NCBI GenBank assembly: GCA_001632425.1
Contig: KV425567.1
Location: forward strand, 1 to 64,000
Direction of reading: 5' to 3'
DNA length: 64,000 bases
Source: Neolentinus lepideus HHB14362 ss-1
Lineage: Eukaryota > Basidiomycota > Agaricomycetes > Gloeophyllales > Gloeophyllaceae
The notes beneath the pieces are model-generated. The model did not search any database. It saw only the letters and a program-made list of their open reading frames with translations, and was not told where the DNA came from. Numbering within the stretch: the first letter of the stretch is position 1; each line of letters begins with the position of its first letter. Made by a program: the position numbers and the translations under genes. Positions 43,368 to 54,848 of this stretch are shown here, piece after piece.

Positions 43368-44496
43368 ATGGTGTTCAATGCTTCGAGGTTAATTAACAAG
43401 ACTGTCCTCATCACCGGTGCTAGTGCTGGTATCGGCGCGGTGAGTAGATTTTATTTCTAGCCAGGGGTGATGGTCTAAGGGGAACTCTCATAGGCTACTG
43501 CAATTCTCTTTGCTAAGGTAGACGCACTTCCGTATACGAGGGATCACGACTGACGCCTCGCAAGGCAGGATCTAATGTGGTCATCGTGGCCCGGCGTGCC
43601 GAGGCTTTGAAAGCCGTAAAGGAGGCGGCGGAAGCGGCGCACAAGGAGTCTGGCGTGCAGGGTGGCGGAAAGATCGCTTCCGTCCAACTCGATGTATCGG
43701 ACAAGACGCAGATTGCTGGCTTGATGGACAAGATCCCTTCGGATCTACGCACAGTTGACATCCTTGGTACGATGACTCCATCTGCAGGGGAGCAGACTGT
43801 TCATAATGTGTCTAGTAAATAACGCTGGTTTCGTATATGGTACTGAACGCGTCGGCCAAATCAGTGATTCGGACATTGAGTCTATGTTCGCTACGAACGT
43901 GTTTGGTCTCATCGCCATGACGCAGCTTCTGGTGAAAGGTGATTGCAATATTTTTCTCTCTCGTCTTATCATATACTCTAATTGTTATGATAGATATGAA
44001 GGCCAGAAACTCCGGTCACATCATCAACTTGGGTTCAGTCGCTGGTCGTGAGCCATACGTTGGCGGTAGTATCTACTGCGCCACGAAGCACGCTGTCAGA
44101 GCATTCAGCGGTTCTCTCATGCGGGAGCTTGTCGACACTCAGATCAGGGTATCGGAGATACAACCAGGTATGGGATCGAAGCGTAGTCAGTAATCATGGC
44201 TAAGTTGTTCGTCTTCAGGAATGGTCGAGACAGAGTTCTCCATTGTCCGATACCGTGGCGACAAGACGGCGGCGGACAAGGTCTACGAAGGTCTTACTCC
44301 ATGTCAGTACCCGTCACTTATTCTGCAAACTCCTGCTCTGTACTGATCAAGAACTCACTTAGTGTCCGCGGAAGACATTGCAGAGGAAATTGTTTGGGCA
44401 GCGTCGCGACCACCCCACGTGAACCTCGCAGAAGTCTTCGTTTTGCCCACAAATCAGGCCAGCCCAACCATATCGTACAGGGGAGGTAAAATGTAA
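43368..44496 (+). CDS. NADP-dependent short-chain dehydrogenase (YMR226C/YdfG-like)
   Basis: Seven exons are in phase: 43368-43439, 43494-43517 (24 nt), 43565-43766, 43816-43938, 43994-44167, 44219-44302 and 44363-44496. The product is 270 residues, typical for the family. The dinucleotide-binding [12 protein letters not shown] is at about residues 16-27, NNAGF follows the beta4 strand, and the catalytic Ser/Tyr/Lys are in [11 protein letters not shown] and [11 protein letters not shown]. The run PGMVETEFS is typical of classical SDRs like yeast YMR226C, which oxidises L-allo-threonine and other 3-hydroxy acids with NADP. Substrate is inferred from the family. The VVIVARRAE after the second glycine-rich strand supports NADP preference. 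Confidence 0.93.
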
Positions 44497-44669
44497 AAGT
44501 TGGATCAACGTACATGACAATAAAAGACTAAGATATCAGTATGTATACTATTGTACCCTAAGTTATCGAAGTGGTATGACCGCTCATCATAAGATATTGA
44601 GTGTCTGCAAATGCCAGAGATAGCACGATATAAGGCGGGGTATTTGCAGCACAGAAGGTCAGATACATA

Positions 44670-47600
44670 TCAGTTCTTGGACTTCTTGGATCTAGTCTTA
44701 GGTGGTGGTTTGTCCTCTACGATGGTTACTTCCGGATCATTGTCATAAACAAACTTCTTCACGACGACTTTCTCATGAGATGAACCTGGTAAAGGATCTG
44801 CACTGATGAGTAAGTTACCGAGATTATCCAGACGGAGTTCCTGAAGGACAGTTTGCATTAGCCACTGGTAGCCTTTGCCAGAAAGATCAAAGACAGACCT
44901 TGGCAGACTTAGCCAAGGCACCCTTTGTGAGCCCGCTTCCTTTGTGCTCAGGTTTAGGATCATCCAGGTAGATGAGAGTGTGCAAGCCTTTGTCCCATTT
45001 GACTCTCTTCGCAGCCTTGTCCTCTGCCGACACATCGAACCTCGCCTTCTTTGCGGGCGGTTCCGGCTTCTCCGGAGTCACATAGTCTACCTCATCTCCG
45101 GGCCCTCTCTGATGTTTGGGATGTTCCTCTGTTTTAGTCGAGGGATCCCATTCTATAGACTGGTTGGGATCAACCATATCTCCATCATCTAGGCTTCCTT
45201 CCGATCGTCGTGCCCTTCTTTCCGCTCGGTCTGCCCGCTCTTGACTTTGTTCATCCTTCTGCTTTTGGATGGCAGTCTTAACCTTCGTGGTCGGACTCTC
45301 AGGTCTCGGTCCCGGCTTTCGAACGACCTCCGTCTCTATGTCAATAAAGAGGTACTTCTGATTCTGCTGCGTGTTTTTGTTGGTCACAGCTCTAAGAGCC
45401 GTTTGAGTCATCCCTATGACGGATGTAGAGGCTGATTGGGAGGGTAGTGCTTTCCGTCGTGCTTGTCTGGAGCGACTGGCGAGCGTTGGCCCAAAGACAT
45501 CTTCAGCATTCAACGGTCTTCGCGATCGACTGGTCCGCCGAAGTCCGGAATCCTGCCCCACCGTCTCGTCAAGTGGCTTAGTAGAGTTTGCACTGCCATG
45601 AATGGACAAATTTGCATCTGTGACAGGTTGTTTGCCATTCAAAGGAGATACCTTGGGAACATCAGCGTCAGGCGGCGCGGAAGGCACGGCTGCTTGCTCT
45701 TTACCCTTGCCTTTGATGTCGACAGCAGTTCTGTTCGACGAAGGCGCGGGGTCTAGAGACGGTTTCTTCGGCTCACAGTTGCGAGTGTTAGACTTCTGAA
45801 TCGATGCCTCAAGAACACGCAGCGGGCTGGGCATAGGCACATGGTGTGATCCAAATCCACCAGGAGCGACTTTCGGGACTACGACGACAGGACTGAGCCT
45901 CCCCTTGTGCTCATCCTCCCACTTGCGCTTCATCGATGACGGTGAGGATGTCTCAGGCATGGGTAGAATTCGTTTGAGGGCTCTCATCTTATCTTGCTTC
46001 GGTGTGCTAGGCAAAGTGGGACCATCTGAACTGCTAGTCGGCCCATCAGATGAGCTTGCGCCCAACCGTGCAGGTCGCACCTTGACGTAGTCAACGTTAG
46101 ATCTATTATCTGGATGCAATTCTTGTGAGGAACACACGTTAGGGACTTCCTTCGCACTTCGAGTGTTCTGCAATCTACTCGATGGTGGCCTCGCATAAGG
46201 TTTGCTGCCTATTCTAGGAATCCTACTGCCTGCTGACTGTTGACGCAGTGCAGACTTGGCGGGGCTCGAGGCTGGCGGCTGCTTCGTTTGCGAGGCCCCC
46301 TGCATTTGCGACTCACCCTCTTCCGGTATGGGATTGATAGGAAATGGTAAAGGGTTCCTTGGAGGCCTGCTCGACGCCTTCAGATCAAAATGCGGAGCAA
46401 TGTCTGGGACAGGTGCAGAGCCCGGTCTCTGAATCGTTCTGCCTTGCTTTGCTTTATCTTCTGCTTCGACCGAGCGACTCCGGAGCGGTGCAGCAGACCG
46501 CACTGTGTTCAAGTTGAACTGGGGTGGAGGGATTTTGACCGGAGACGGCATCTCCACCCCGGGAAGTCTCTTTGCTGGACTGCGATTTGGGTTACCTAAG
46601 TCAGGCTGGAACCGCTTGAAAACTGGTGCACTGAATACAGGCACGGTCGATGACTGCGCTCGCCTGGACGAAGGAACTTGAGCTGCCTTCTCCGAAGAGA
46701 CGAGTCCCTGTCTGACAGCCTGTGATATCGGAATTCTTCGAGCCGGGGTCGCCGAAGCGTTGAGTTTCATGGGTGATGATGGAACGGTTCGGTCAATGGG
46801 TCGAAGAAGTTGGGGATTCGCGGGCCTCAGCGCGGCCGACTGGGCAGGTCTGGCTTGCTGGCAGTGGTCGGACGGTGGATCAGGTGGCGTGCAGGAACGA
46901 GGTAGGATGGTCGGCAGGGTCTCTGATTCATCGTTCGGATTTCGTTGCAGGAAGGCAGGAATAGGGGATTCGTTGCCAGCAGGAGGAGCGGTGGGAAGAA
47001 CATCCCGAGAGGGCGAAGGCATCAACTTCGCCAGGAGATCAGTAGAAGTCGGTGACAAATGCGATAGACCCGTCGATACTTCTTTCTTCTTCTTGCCCCT
47101 CACTATACTCTCCCTCTCGCGCCGCCGTGCCCTCTTTTCCTTCTCCAAAGCGTCCGTGTCGACCACTACTGATATGCCTCCTGCCTGTATCTTTTCTTCA
47201 TGTTCATATGCAACGTGTTGGTTCCTGAAAAGGTGAGGGTCGAAAGCCGGAACAGTTCTTCGGGAACTTCCACTCGTATGGACTGGAGTCTTGTAGGGTG
47301 ATGTACTTGGGCGCGAAGACCGTCGTGGAGTTCGAGGGGCCGGTTCTGCCTCACTTGATTGGACATCCTGATGCTCCGGAGCTACTGCAGCTGCCGGAGT
47401 TCTTCCTGAAGGCGGCGGAGTGTGATATCTCGACGGTCCTGGCACAGATTTCTGAGGGGAGGGAGCGTCAATACCAGTTAGGGCATTGGCGGGAACGGAT
47501 GTCTGCACAGAAGAATCTACTGGATTGGGAGAGGCAGCACCAGGTGGAGGGGTAGTCTGCTTCAAGTATGCCTCGACTTCTGAGGCAGCGGCAGAAGTGG

Positions 47601-48464
47601 CATCCGTAATAGCAGACATCGGTAGCAGAGGAGAAGCAGATAACAGGTCGTCTACTGTAGGATGAGAAGATGTCGGAGCAGGAATATCAAGCAGTGTAGG
47701 AGCAGCGGTGTTGGGTGTAACTGAGAATGAATCGAAGGATATCAGGTCAGGAGCAGACGTGTTGAGGACATCCTCAGCAGCCAAAGGACGCGAAGAAGAT
47801 GGTGGGTCCTGTCTAATCAGAGAGTCGTCATCAGTCTGTCTGAGCATCTCGGGAAGTCCTGCACCCTGATCCTGCTCCTGCTCGACGTCGGACGGGTCTG
47901 CAGCACCACCAAAATCCAAGACACGGCTAACCTGGCCAAGAATAGCCATCCTGTGCCCATCCGGCATGTCGCCGTCGTCTTCGTCTTCTTGTACACTCAC
48001 AGGAGGAGGTGAAGGATTGTCGTGCGCCCGGAGAATCTTCCCAGCAAGGACGGACGATGGTTCTAGCTCTCCAAGGTCGACAAACCGTTAGAATCGTATC
48101 GCACCACTGGAAACTCACCATCTGCTGAGAGATCCCTTTCCGGTGTGCCATCCCTCTCCGGTACAGCAGCTTCCGCTAAGGAGCCCTCTCCTTGCTCACC
48201 GCCAGCACTGCCTTCCTCGACATGACTCTCCCCTGACACTGCCTGAGCCAAGGACAACCTGGACCTCCGGACGGGCGTCTTCAAAACGCCACCACTCAAG
48301 CTCTTCCTGCGCGCGAAATCTGCAGTAAATCTCTTTTCGGGAGACTGTAACGGACCAAAATACACCCGCGTCGCCGAGTCGCTGTCTTCTGAGTCTGAGT
48401 ATTCTGTTATCAGTGGCGTGTGTTGCTGTTCTGGCTGTCGCTGAGAGGAAACATCCGTAGCCAT
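44670..48464 (-). CDS. Large disordered protein of unknown function (1228 residues)
   Basis: Exons 48119-48464, 44899-48068 and 44670-44840 join in phase. The protein starts MATDVSSQRQPEQQHT at an ATG at 48464. Almost all of it is Ser/Pro/Thr/Ala-rich and lacks a folded domain I recognise. Recurrent short motifs such as RRSSRPSTSPYKTP, SPLLPMS, LPSTPKQDKMRALKRILP and KTPVRRSRLSLAQAV look like phospho-sites of the SP/TP type. A short charged helical segment (QKQKDEQSQERADRAERRARR) precedes a more conserved-looking C-terminal part (KRVKWDKGLHTLIYLDDPKP). The tail is basic (KTRSKKSKN). A nuclear or cell-cycle-regulated scaffold is possible from composition, but I cannot name a family. Confidence 0.75.
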
Positions 48465-49135
48465 GGTCAATACCTCTTGTGGGTGTGGATGTTTGTTAGA
48501 AGGGTGGCGGAACGGTTGGTTTACGCGTTTAGCACCACGTGATGCGAGATTGCCAAATTGAGCGCTCCTCTTGATGGTCCTCCAACGATTTGTAAATTGT
48601 CGCTGCAGACTCAGAGACTTGCCTGCACCTCCCAGGACGCTCGAAATGGCACCTACTGTCAAGTCTCACTGCCAGTGCTCCGGGAGAATAAAGGCTCGCC
48701 AGCGACCAAATTATCGCTTAATATAATTGCAGGGGTATTGTGAAACAGACAGAGCTCGAAGCTTCACAACAAACGCACGCACGACTCGTTCTATCGCTTC
48801 TCTAGCGTTTCTTTGACTCATCTCCTCACATGCCAGAGCCGTTGCTGCTATCAGGCCTTCTCTGCCGTGTCCTTTCCTGCTCAAAGACATCTTTTTGCCC
48901 CGCAGTGAGCTTTCCGACGTAACTCCCTGGCTCCCTGGGGTTAGTATCCACATCCCCCAACGACATGTGCACTTTACGTGAACGATCCATAACGTGGCTG
49001 CTGGCGATCGAAGCTGTCGGGCTAGGACTCCTCTGGGCTGTACGCGTGTTTCCTCCGAGGGCGAATTTTGTCTTTAGCTGTAGTATTTTAATTCACGACG
49101 GGGAGGTTGTCAAGACGCTTCAATGTGGCGAGAAA
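48465..49135. other. Intergenic region, no supported gene
   Basis: About 670 bp lie between the start of the disordered-protein gene and the visible end of the CCCH gene, both minus strand. Short frames occur but none has a domain. If GTACGC near 49145 is used as a splice donor instead of read through, the CCCH gene could continue into this interval. Confidence 0.4.
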
Positions 49136-50549
49136 CTACCAGCGTACCTCTTCGTTCTCCCTCATGAGAAGCCCGATCATCTCATCCTGTCTATCAACTC
49201 GAAGCTCAAGTCCAGTCAACTTATCCCGGATTTCATAGCCCTCCTCAACCCGACCCTCATGCGAGCGATTCTCAGTCTCGGGCTCGACAGCCCTCCTTCG
49301 CTTTTGCTCCCGCTCCCCAATGCGCTCCATAAGTTGCCCCAGCTCGTTAAGAATCACCCGACTCGTCTCTTCCTTGGCCATCTTGGTCTTCTCTTTCACC
49401 AGCCCGTCGATAACTTTACCAATTTCACTGCATGCGTCCTCCCACAGTATCTGCACTTTAGCCTCGGCCCTCACCATATCCGTCTGCAGGCTCAGCTTTT
49501 CCTTCTCCAACTCCCGGATGAGAGGCGCCACAGAAAGTGGTGCAACTGGCGAGATTCCGGTCAGGCTATTCTGAACATCTTTGATAGAGTCGAGCTTTTG
49601 GACTGTTGTCTGGAGGCGAGCCGTAGCCAACGATATCTCCGCGTTTGCACTGTCAGGATGATATTTCATTTATACAATAAGATTCGTCTATGACCTTGAA
49701 GACACATACCTTGCGATCTCCAGCAAGACTGCGTCCACGCATTTGCCTTCACGTCGGTGAATGGATTCAGCCGCCCCTGATTCGGCCGAGGCCTGGTCTG
49801 CCTTTGCTCTGGCATACACGACGAGATCTGGACCGAAATCATCACCGGCTCGGGACGAGAACGAAGTGTCATCCTCGTGATAGCTCTTCCCTTTCGACGA
49901 GCCTTGTACTTCCCCGTCACGACAGTACTTGTCATTGATACTGCGACGCTCACCTTGAGTATCGCTACGCGGCGGATTCTTGCTCTGCGTGGTCTCTTTT
50001 TAAGCTAAACGGTCCCATAGTTGTACCTACGAACCTCGAAATCCCTGCCCCTTTTGCCCAATAGTGGATTTGGGCTATCATTGGACTCTCGGCGCGCATC
50101 GGCGAAGTCGTTTCTGCGACAGAAGTCTCTTGAACGACCCTGTTCTCTCTCATATTCGCGACCACTCTTTGCATGGCGATCAACATCGTCACTGTTGGTG
50201 CACCGTCTGAACAAGTCTGACTGCGATGCAAGCGGAGACGCCAGTCCACGAGCTCTTGAGGTTGTTCTAGAGAGCCTAGGGCTGTCGTCGCCCTCTGCTT
50301 TGATTCTCGGTCGGCGCTGATTCCATTTCGCGTCCTCAGGGTGAATAAACCTGTGGAGTCTTTGAAAAGGGGCCAAGCCAGAAAAAGAATGCGAACAACC
50401 TGCAACGATTTCCGTCAGGGCAATATGGCTTGCGCGGCCTGCCAGTGTCATCAAAATACTCGATTCAGAGTCAGTGAGCTGCACATGATTGCGAATCACT
50501 AGTCATCTCTTGGGCTCACTCGGCATCGGACGGTTTTAAAATTTGACAT
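49136..50549 (-). CDS. CCCH zinc-finger protein with C-terminal coiled coil
   Basis: Exons 50520-50549, 50400-50458, 50035-50350, 49710-49993 and 49136-49649 join in phase to 400 residues. The start is MSNFKTVRCRYFDD (ATG at 50549). One CCCH finger covers residues 9-32: C-x12-C-x5-C-x3-H, reading RCRYF..PYCPDGNRCRFIHPED, probably binding RNA. Next is an Arg/Ser/Asp-rich disordered stretch (residues 35-235). The C-terminal 165 residues are predicted coiled coil (LIRELEKEKLSLQTDMVRAEAKVQ and NELGQLMERIGEREQKRRR), ending LMRENEEVRW. I recognise the domains but not a named ortholog. The last exon may not be the real end. Confidence 0.75.
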
Positions 50550-50928
50550 CGAGTCAGATATGAGGATGCTGCAACGGGGGAGGGCGGAAGAAAGGAATAG
50601 CTTAGGAATGTAGATCTGTTCTTATATGCTCAAAGACCCAGTACTTTCATAATTAACGGGTGGTCCTTGACTTGTGCTTTCGCAAGGAGGAACCGTGTTT
50701 CAATTAGAAGTGTCAAATCAGATCGACTGCAGAGCTCGCTCCAGTCGGGAAACGGCATTTCTAACCAAGAACAGTCTGAGCGGCACCGGTTATCCCGTTG
50801 CCGGGCACTTTTGATCCTCCATTCAACGGAGGTCAACATCCTGCGAATCTCCATAAAACATGCCTCACTGCATTGACAACTGGTCCTCATAACGCAGTAG
50901 AGGTCTGGTTCTTGGTTTCCCCCTCATC

Positions 50929-52725
50929 ATGGGTGTTATTCTCAGTCTTTTCATCAATCTCTTCAGGCCGACATACACGCCCACTCTATACTTTCCGACC
51001 CAGCCGGCTTACCTTCTGTATCGCAAGGCTAGACATTCTAACGAATGCATAACAACATCCTTGAGAGATGTCATCGAGGGACATTGCAGGACTCTGTTGG
51101 AGGAGTATCGACCAGTGTGGTGGCTTCCAGGGTTAGTTTCATCTTGCGTGCACACTGGCGGGAGACGAGAGAGTCACGATCGGTGATGCAGTGGCCACAT
51201 ACAGACAGGGTATTGTGTCGTCGGAGACTTCTCCACGGTCGATAAAGTAGATTATGATCGGTAAGCATCTGCATTCCATTCGCGAATCTTGCGTCTCAAT
51301 CGCGTTCTCAGTAAGCTGCTGCGCTTGAAGGATGGTGGCACACTGTAGGTTGACGCCTGATTGGAGGTCGCTCTGCTCACGGGCACGTATCTTCTCAGAG
51401 GCCTGGACTTTACTCCGCCTGCGAGTGAGCGGACATTATCCGAAGACACGCCCATCATTGTCGTTATGCATGGATTGACAGGCGGTTAGTGTTCGTTTCC
51501 TTGCCAGATGCCCCCTTCCTAATGTATCATAGGCTCACACGAAGCATATGTGCGATCGATCATTGCCCCAACATGTACGCCTGTCGAACAGGGCGGTCTT
51601 GGATATAGAGCTATGGTTGTCAACTTTCGTGGCTGTAAGCATCTCGATCCAGAATCTTTCTCTGACCATGGATTGACTCAAACCATATCACAGGTGCTGG
51701 GACACCGGTAACAAGCCCTCAGCTATATACAGGCGGCCACACGGACGACTTGCGTCAAGCCCTCATGTATCTTTCTCAGCTTTACCCGGAAGCACCGCTG
51801 ATCGGGTTAGGGTTTTCACTTGGCGCAAATGTCATAGCAAGGTATCTTGGTCAGGAAGGCAACAAGAGCAGGTTGCTTGCTGCTGCTGTCCTCGGATGCG
51901 TGAGTGGAATACTACCGGTGCCTGCATGTCCAACCTGGCTCAGACCTGGCTCATGACATCTCAGCCATGGGACTTGGTGAAGAATAGCGAAAGGTGACTC
52001 CGATGGTGATACCTTACCCTCTCTTACTGATATGTGCTTTGATTAAATTTATCTATAGAATCGAGGGTGATCTATTCTATCGCGAAATATACTCGAAAGC
52101 TCTCGCCCGAAACCTACTCAAGATGCTCCGTACAAACGCGGCCCATCTTTCGAGATTAGCTGCACCTCACACCCCGACCGCCCAGGCGCTCGCCAACACC
52201 CTGCAGCTCAAATCGCCCTACCTCAAAGATTTTGATGTCGCATGGACATCGGTTGCCGGTGCTACTTACCCACCTTTCCCCATGGACTCTGCGGACGCGT
52301 ACTATGAATGGGCCGGCTCGGCGCAGCACGTGCACAACATCCGGGTGCCGCTGTTGTGCGTCAACGCGTCGGACGACCCGATCGTGCGCGACCTACCAAT
52401 CGAGGAGGTCAGGCAGAACGGGTGGGTGTGTCTCGCGGTGACCCGCCATGGCGGTCACTTGGGCTGGTTCGAAAAGCCGGAGAAGGGCGATCGCGAGGCG
52501 AAAGGGTGGTTTGGGCTCAGACGATGGGTGAGAAAGCCAGTGCTAGAGTGGTTCAGGGCTACTGCGGAACATCTCGTCGGGGAGCAACGGGAAATCCCTG
52601 AACTGTATGAGCAAGGTGGGTGGATTGTCGAGAGAGGGAGGGAAAGCCTTGGATTTAGAGAAGTCGAGGGCGGCGGGAAAGTCATCGGTGTCGAAGGAGA
52701 GGCCGGCTTGCTTGCAGGACTATAG
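50929..52725 (+). CDS. Alpha/beta hydrolase, Eht1/Eeb1/YMR210W-type (AB-hydrolase-4)
   Basis: The start is ATG 50929 (MGVILSLFINLFRPTY), and several short introns interrupt it (one runs from about 51132 to 51190). The family blocks are the membrane-proximal PAYLLYRKARH, WWLPG, then IIVVMHGLTGGSHEAYVR, YRAMVVNFRGCAGTPVTS and a nucleophile elbow GLGFSLGANVIARYLG (G-F-S-L-G). The acid is in LLCVNASDDPIVRDLP and the His in AVTRHGGHLGWFE. This triad and layout match yeast Eht1, Eeb1 and Ymr210w, acyl-CoA:ethanol O-acyltransferases/esterases that make medium-chain ethyl esters, or monoacylglycerol hydrolysis in Ymr210w. Which activity applies is not visible. The final exon (52060-52725) is long and unambiguous. 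Confidence 0.9.
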
Positions 52726-52828
52726 GGGAAAGATTGAGTATTCAATAGATGTTACAGTTATATATTGCTTCTTCCAATCTTCTACATTGCCAGGACCAGC
52801 GATCAAGGATAGATAAAGATCAAGACGC

Positions 52829-53902
52829 TCAATCGCTGTCGCTGAATTCCACGAGACTCTCCTCTTCCTCCTCGTCCTGATCTCTTCTTCGTTCGTACTG
52901 ACTGAAGTCAACAGACACAGTGCCCTCTTCTGCAAGTGAGTCGTCCATAGTCGCCAGCGTTTTGTCTCGTTCGAAGAGCTGTCGCCCTGATCACAAAGAT
53001 GGATGTAAGCAAGACCACGAGCTGATACATGTATGAGTGCAGCCTACCTGAAGGTCTTGTTTGGAACTTCTTGTATTCTTCACGTTCCTTCGGCGTCATT
53101 CCCTTCAATTTTTCTTCTTCCTCCTTCGCTTTTCGTGAGGCCATCTCTTGGTCGAACTTCTTCTTCCAAGCCAGGAATGATTCATGTGTAACAGGTGTGC
53201 CTCGGATCCGCGCCTCTTCTGCCTTCAGAGCAGGAGCATGTCAGGTCCGGAACAGATGTGGTCGGATTAGGCTGGACAATACGTACCTCGAGCGCCAGTC
53301 TCTCCTTCTCCACCTCTCCTTTTCTCTTGAGTTCAACCTTCTCCCGCACGACAACAGTCATGCGTTCTCGTAGATGAGAAACCAAGGAGAATGTCATGGC
53401 CATTCCAACATTTTCTTCTCCCTAAGGCCCTAAGTCAATGACATGCTCAGGAGTATTCAAGCACCTAGACGCACGACTGTCCGCAGGTCATTAAGCAGTG
53501 CCTCGATGTCTTGTTCTTCTAACTCTCCTTCCGCTAGCTGTAGTGATAGGTCCGGTAACACATCCGGGTATTCATCTGGGTAATGCACGCTAAGGACAAA
53601 CAATACTGGGAGGACGGCTTAGTATGAATTCAGCCTCGCTACGTTTTGTAGACTCACATCTATCGTCCTCTTCTTCCACCTCCTCCGGCTCAACTTCTAT
53701 TTGTATGTCCCTTTCGGATAATTCTTTGTATGAGTCTCAGTCCTGTAGTAAGATAGGCTAGGAAGATGGTACGAACTCGAGAGTTCCGTGGGGTAGATCG
53801 ATTCAAGGACCTGGGCATGATCATGGCTCGTTCAGTCATTAGCAGAAGCAAGAAAATAAGCTCATTTACTTCAAACTCCTCGAGTAAAGCATCGGAAGCC
53901 AT
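52829..53902 (-). CDS. RWD-domain protein, Gir2/RWDD1-like
   Basis: This is a multi-exon minus-strand gene starting MASDALLEEFEVNE (ATG 53902). The RWD domain includes IQIEVEPEEVEEED, LSVHYPDEYPDVLPDLSLQLAEGELEEQDIEALL with the YPDEYPD signature, and ENVGMAMTFSLVSHLRE. The C-terminal half is a charged coiled coil (REKVELKRKGEVEKERLALE and QEMASRKAKEEEEKLKGMTPKEREEYKKFQTRPSGR), ending SLVEFSDSD. This matches yeast Gir2 and human RWDD1/DFRP2, partners of DRG-type GTPases (Rbg2) and of Gcn1, linking to translation control. The partner is inferred. Internal splice sites were not all mapped; each segment is separated by GT..AG introns of about 50 nt. Confidence 0.88.
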
Positions 53903-54096
53903 GACAGGCGTTTTTGTGTGCACAGCGATGTTATGTACCGTCTGGCTGAAGCACGAAGTGCATTCGCACCGATTTCCTGATCAGATTCGTTTTTACGATC
54001 TACCGTTTACCACCGCGATCGTGTGACCGGCACTTGCCTCTGAGTACTAGTCTTAAGCTTCAAAGCTTCAGCGTCGCCCTTGCTGGGAGTCTCAAT

Positions 54097-54848
54097 ATGC
54101 TGTTGCTGCGATTCGCACCCGCTCTTCTGAGAGATACCCGATCTACCCTGCCAAGGGCCTCATGTCGCAGGAATCCAGCGCCTGCACCCCAGTCAACACC
54201 TATCCGAACATACATAGCTCCTCGCCCTTCGCCCTCTGTCGCAGCTGATGAAAGTGGATCGTCATCTGCACGGAATACTCTTCAGAATCCTCCCCCGCCT
54301 TCGTTGGGCACGTCTATCAGAATGCATCCAGTCTGGGGTATCATTCTCGACAACCATGCATCCGGAGGCAAGAGTGGTTCGACACCTATGCAACCTATAG
54401 CACCTATGTCACCTATGTCACCGGAAGCGATGTGGAAGGCGAATCATGATACATTTATGGCGACTATGGGCCGCGTCAATGATGCGTATTCAGGTAAGTA
54501 TGAGTCCGAGCTATCTATCCAAATGGTCTTTTGTTACCTATGCCACCCAACAACGTAGGCCGCAGCGTACCAGTGCTCAAGGGTGACCTTGATCAGGCAT
54601 ACAGACACCTCGAGGCGCGCCTCGTCAAAAACCGGGTGAGAGCTGAGGTGAGATATCAAGAGAGACATGAAAAGAAGGGAGAAAAGCGTAACAGGCTAAA
54701 AAGTCAAAGGTGGAGAAGGCTGTTCGCACATGAGGTCTGATTCATCTCCAATTACATGCCCTTTTGAGACCACTGATCGAGTAAAACCCATACACAGGTC
54801 AGGAAGAAGGTACAGCTCGTGGATGCTATACGAAGGAGAGGTTCATAG
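54097..54848 (+). CDS. MRP21: Mitochondrial small-subunit ribosomal protein bS21m
   Basis: Exons 54097-54493, 54559-54734 and 54798-54848 give 207 residues. ATG 54097 (MLLLRFAPALLRDTRSTLPR) begins a mitochondrial presequence. A Pro/Ser-rich linker contains a short duplicated string (APMSPMSP). The C-terminal 75 residues carry the bS21 domain: GRSVPVLKGDLDQAYRHLEAR, then KNRVRAEVRYQERHEKKGEKR and QRWRRLFAHEVRKKVQ. bS21 binds near the 3' end of the small-subunit rRNA. The pattern of a long fungal N-terminal extension plus a short basic domain is as in yeast Mrp21. Confidence 0.9.
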
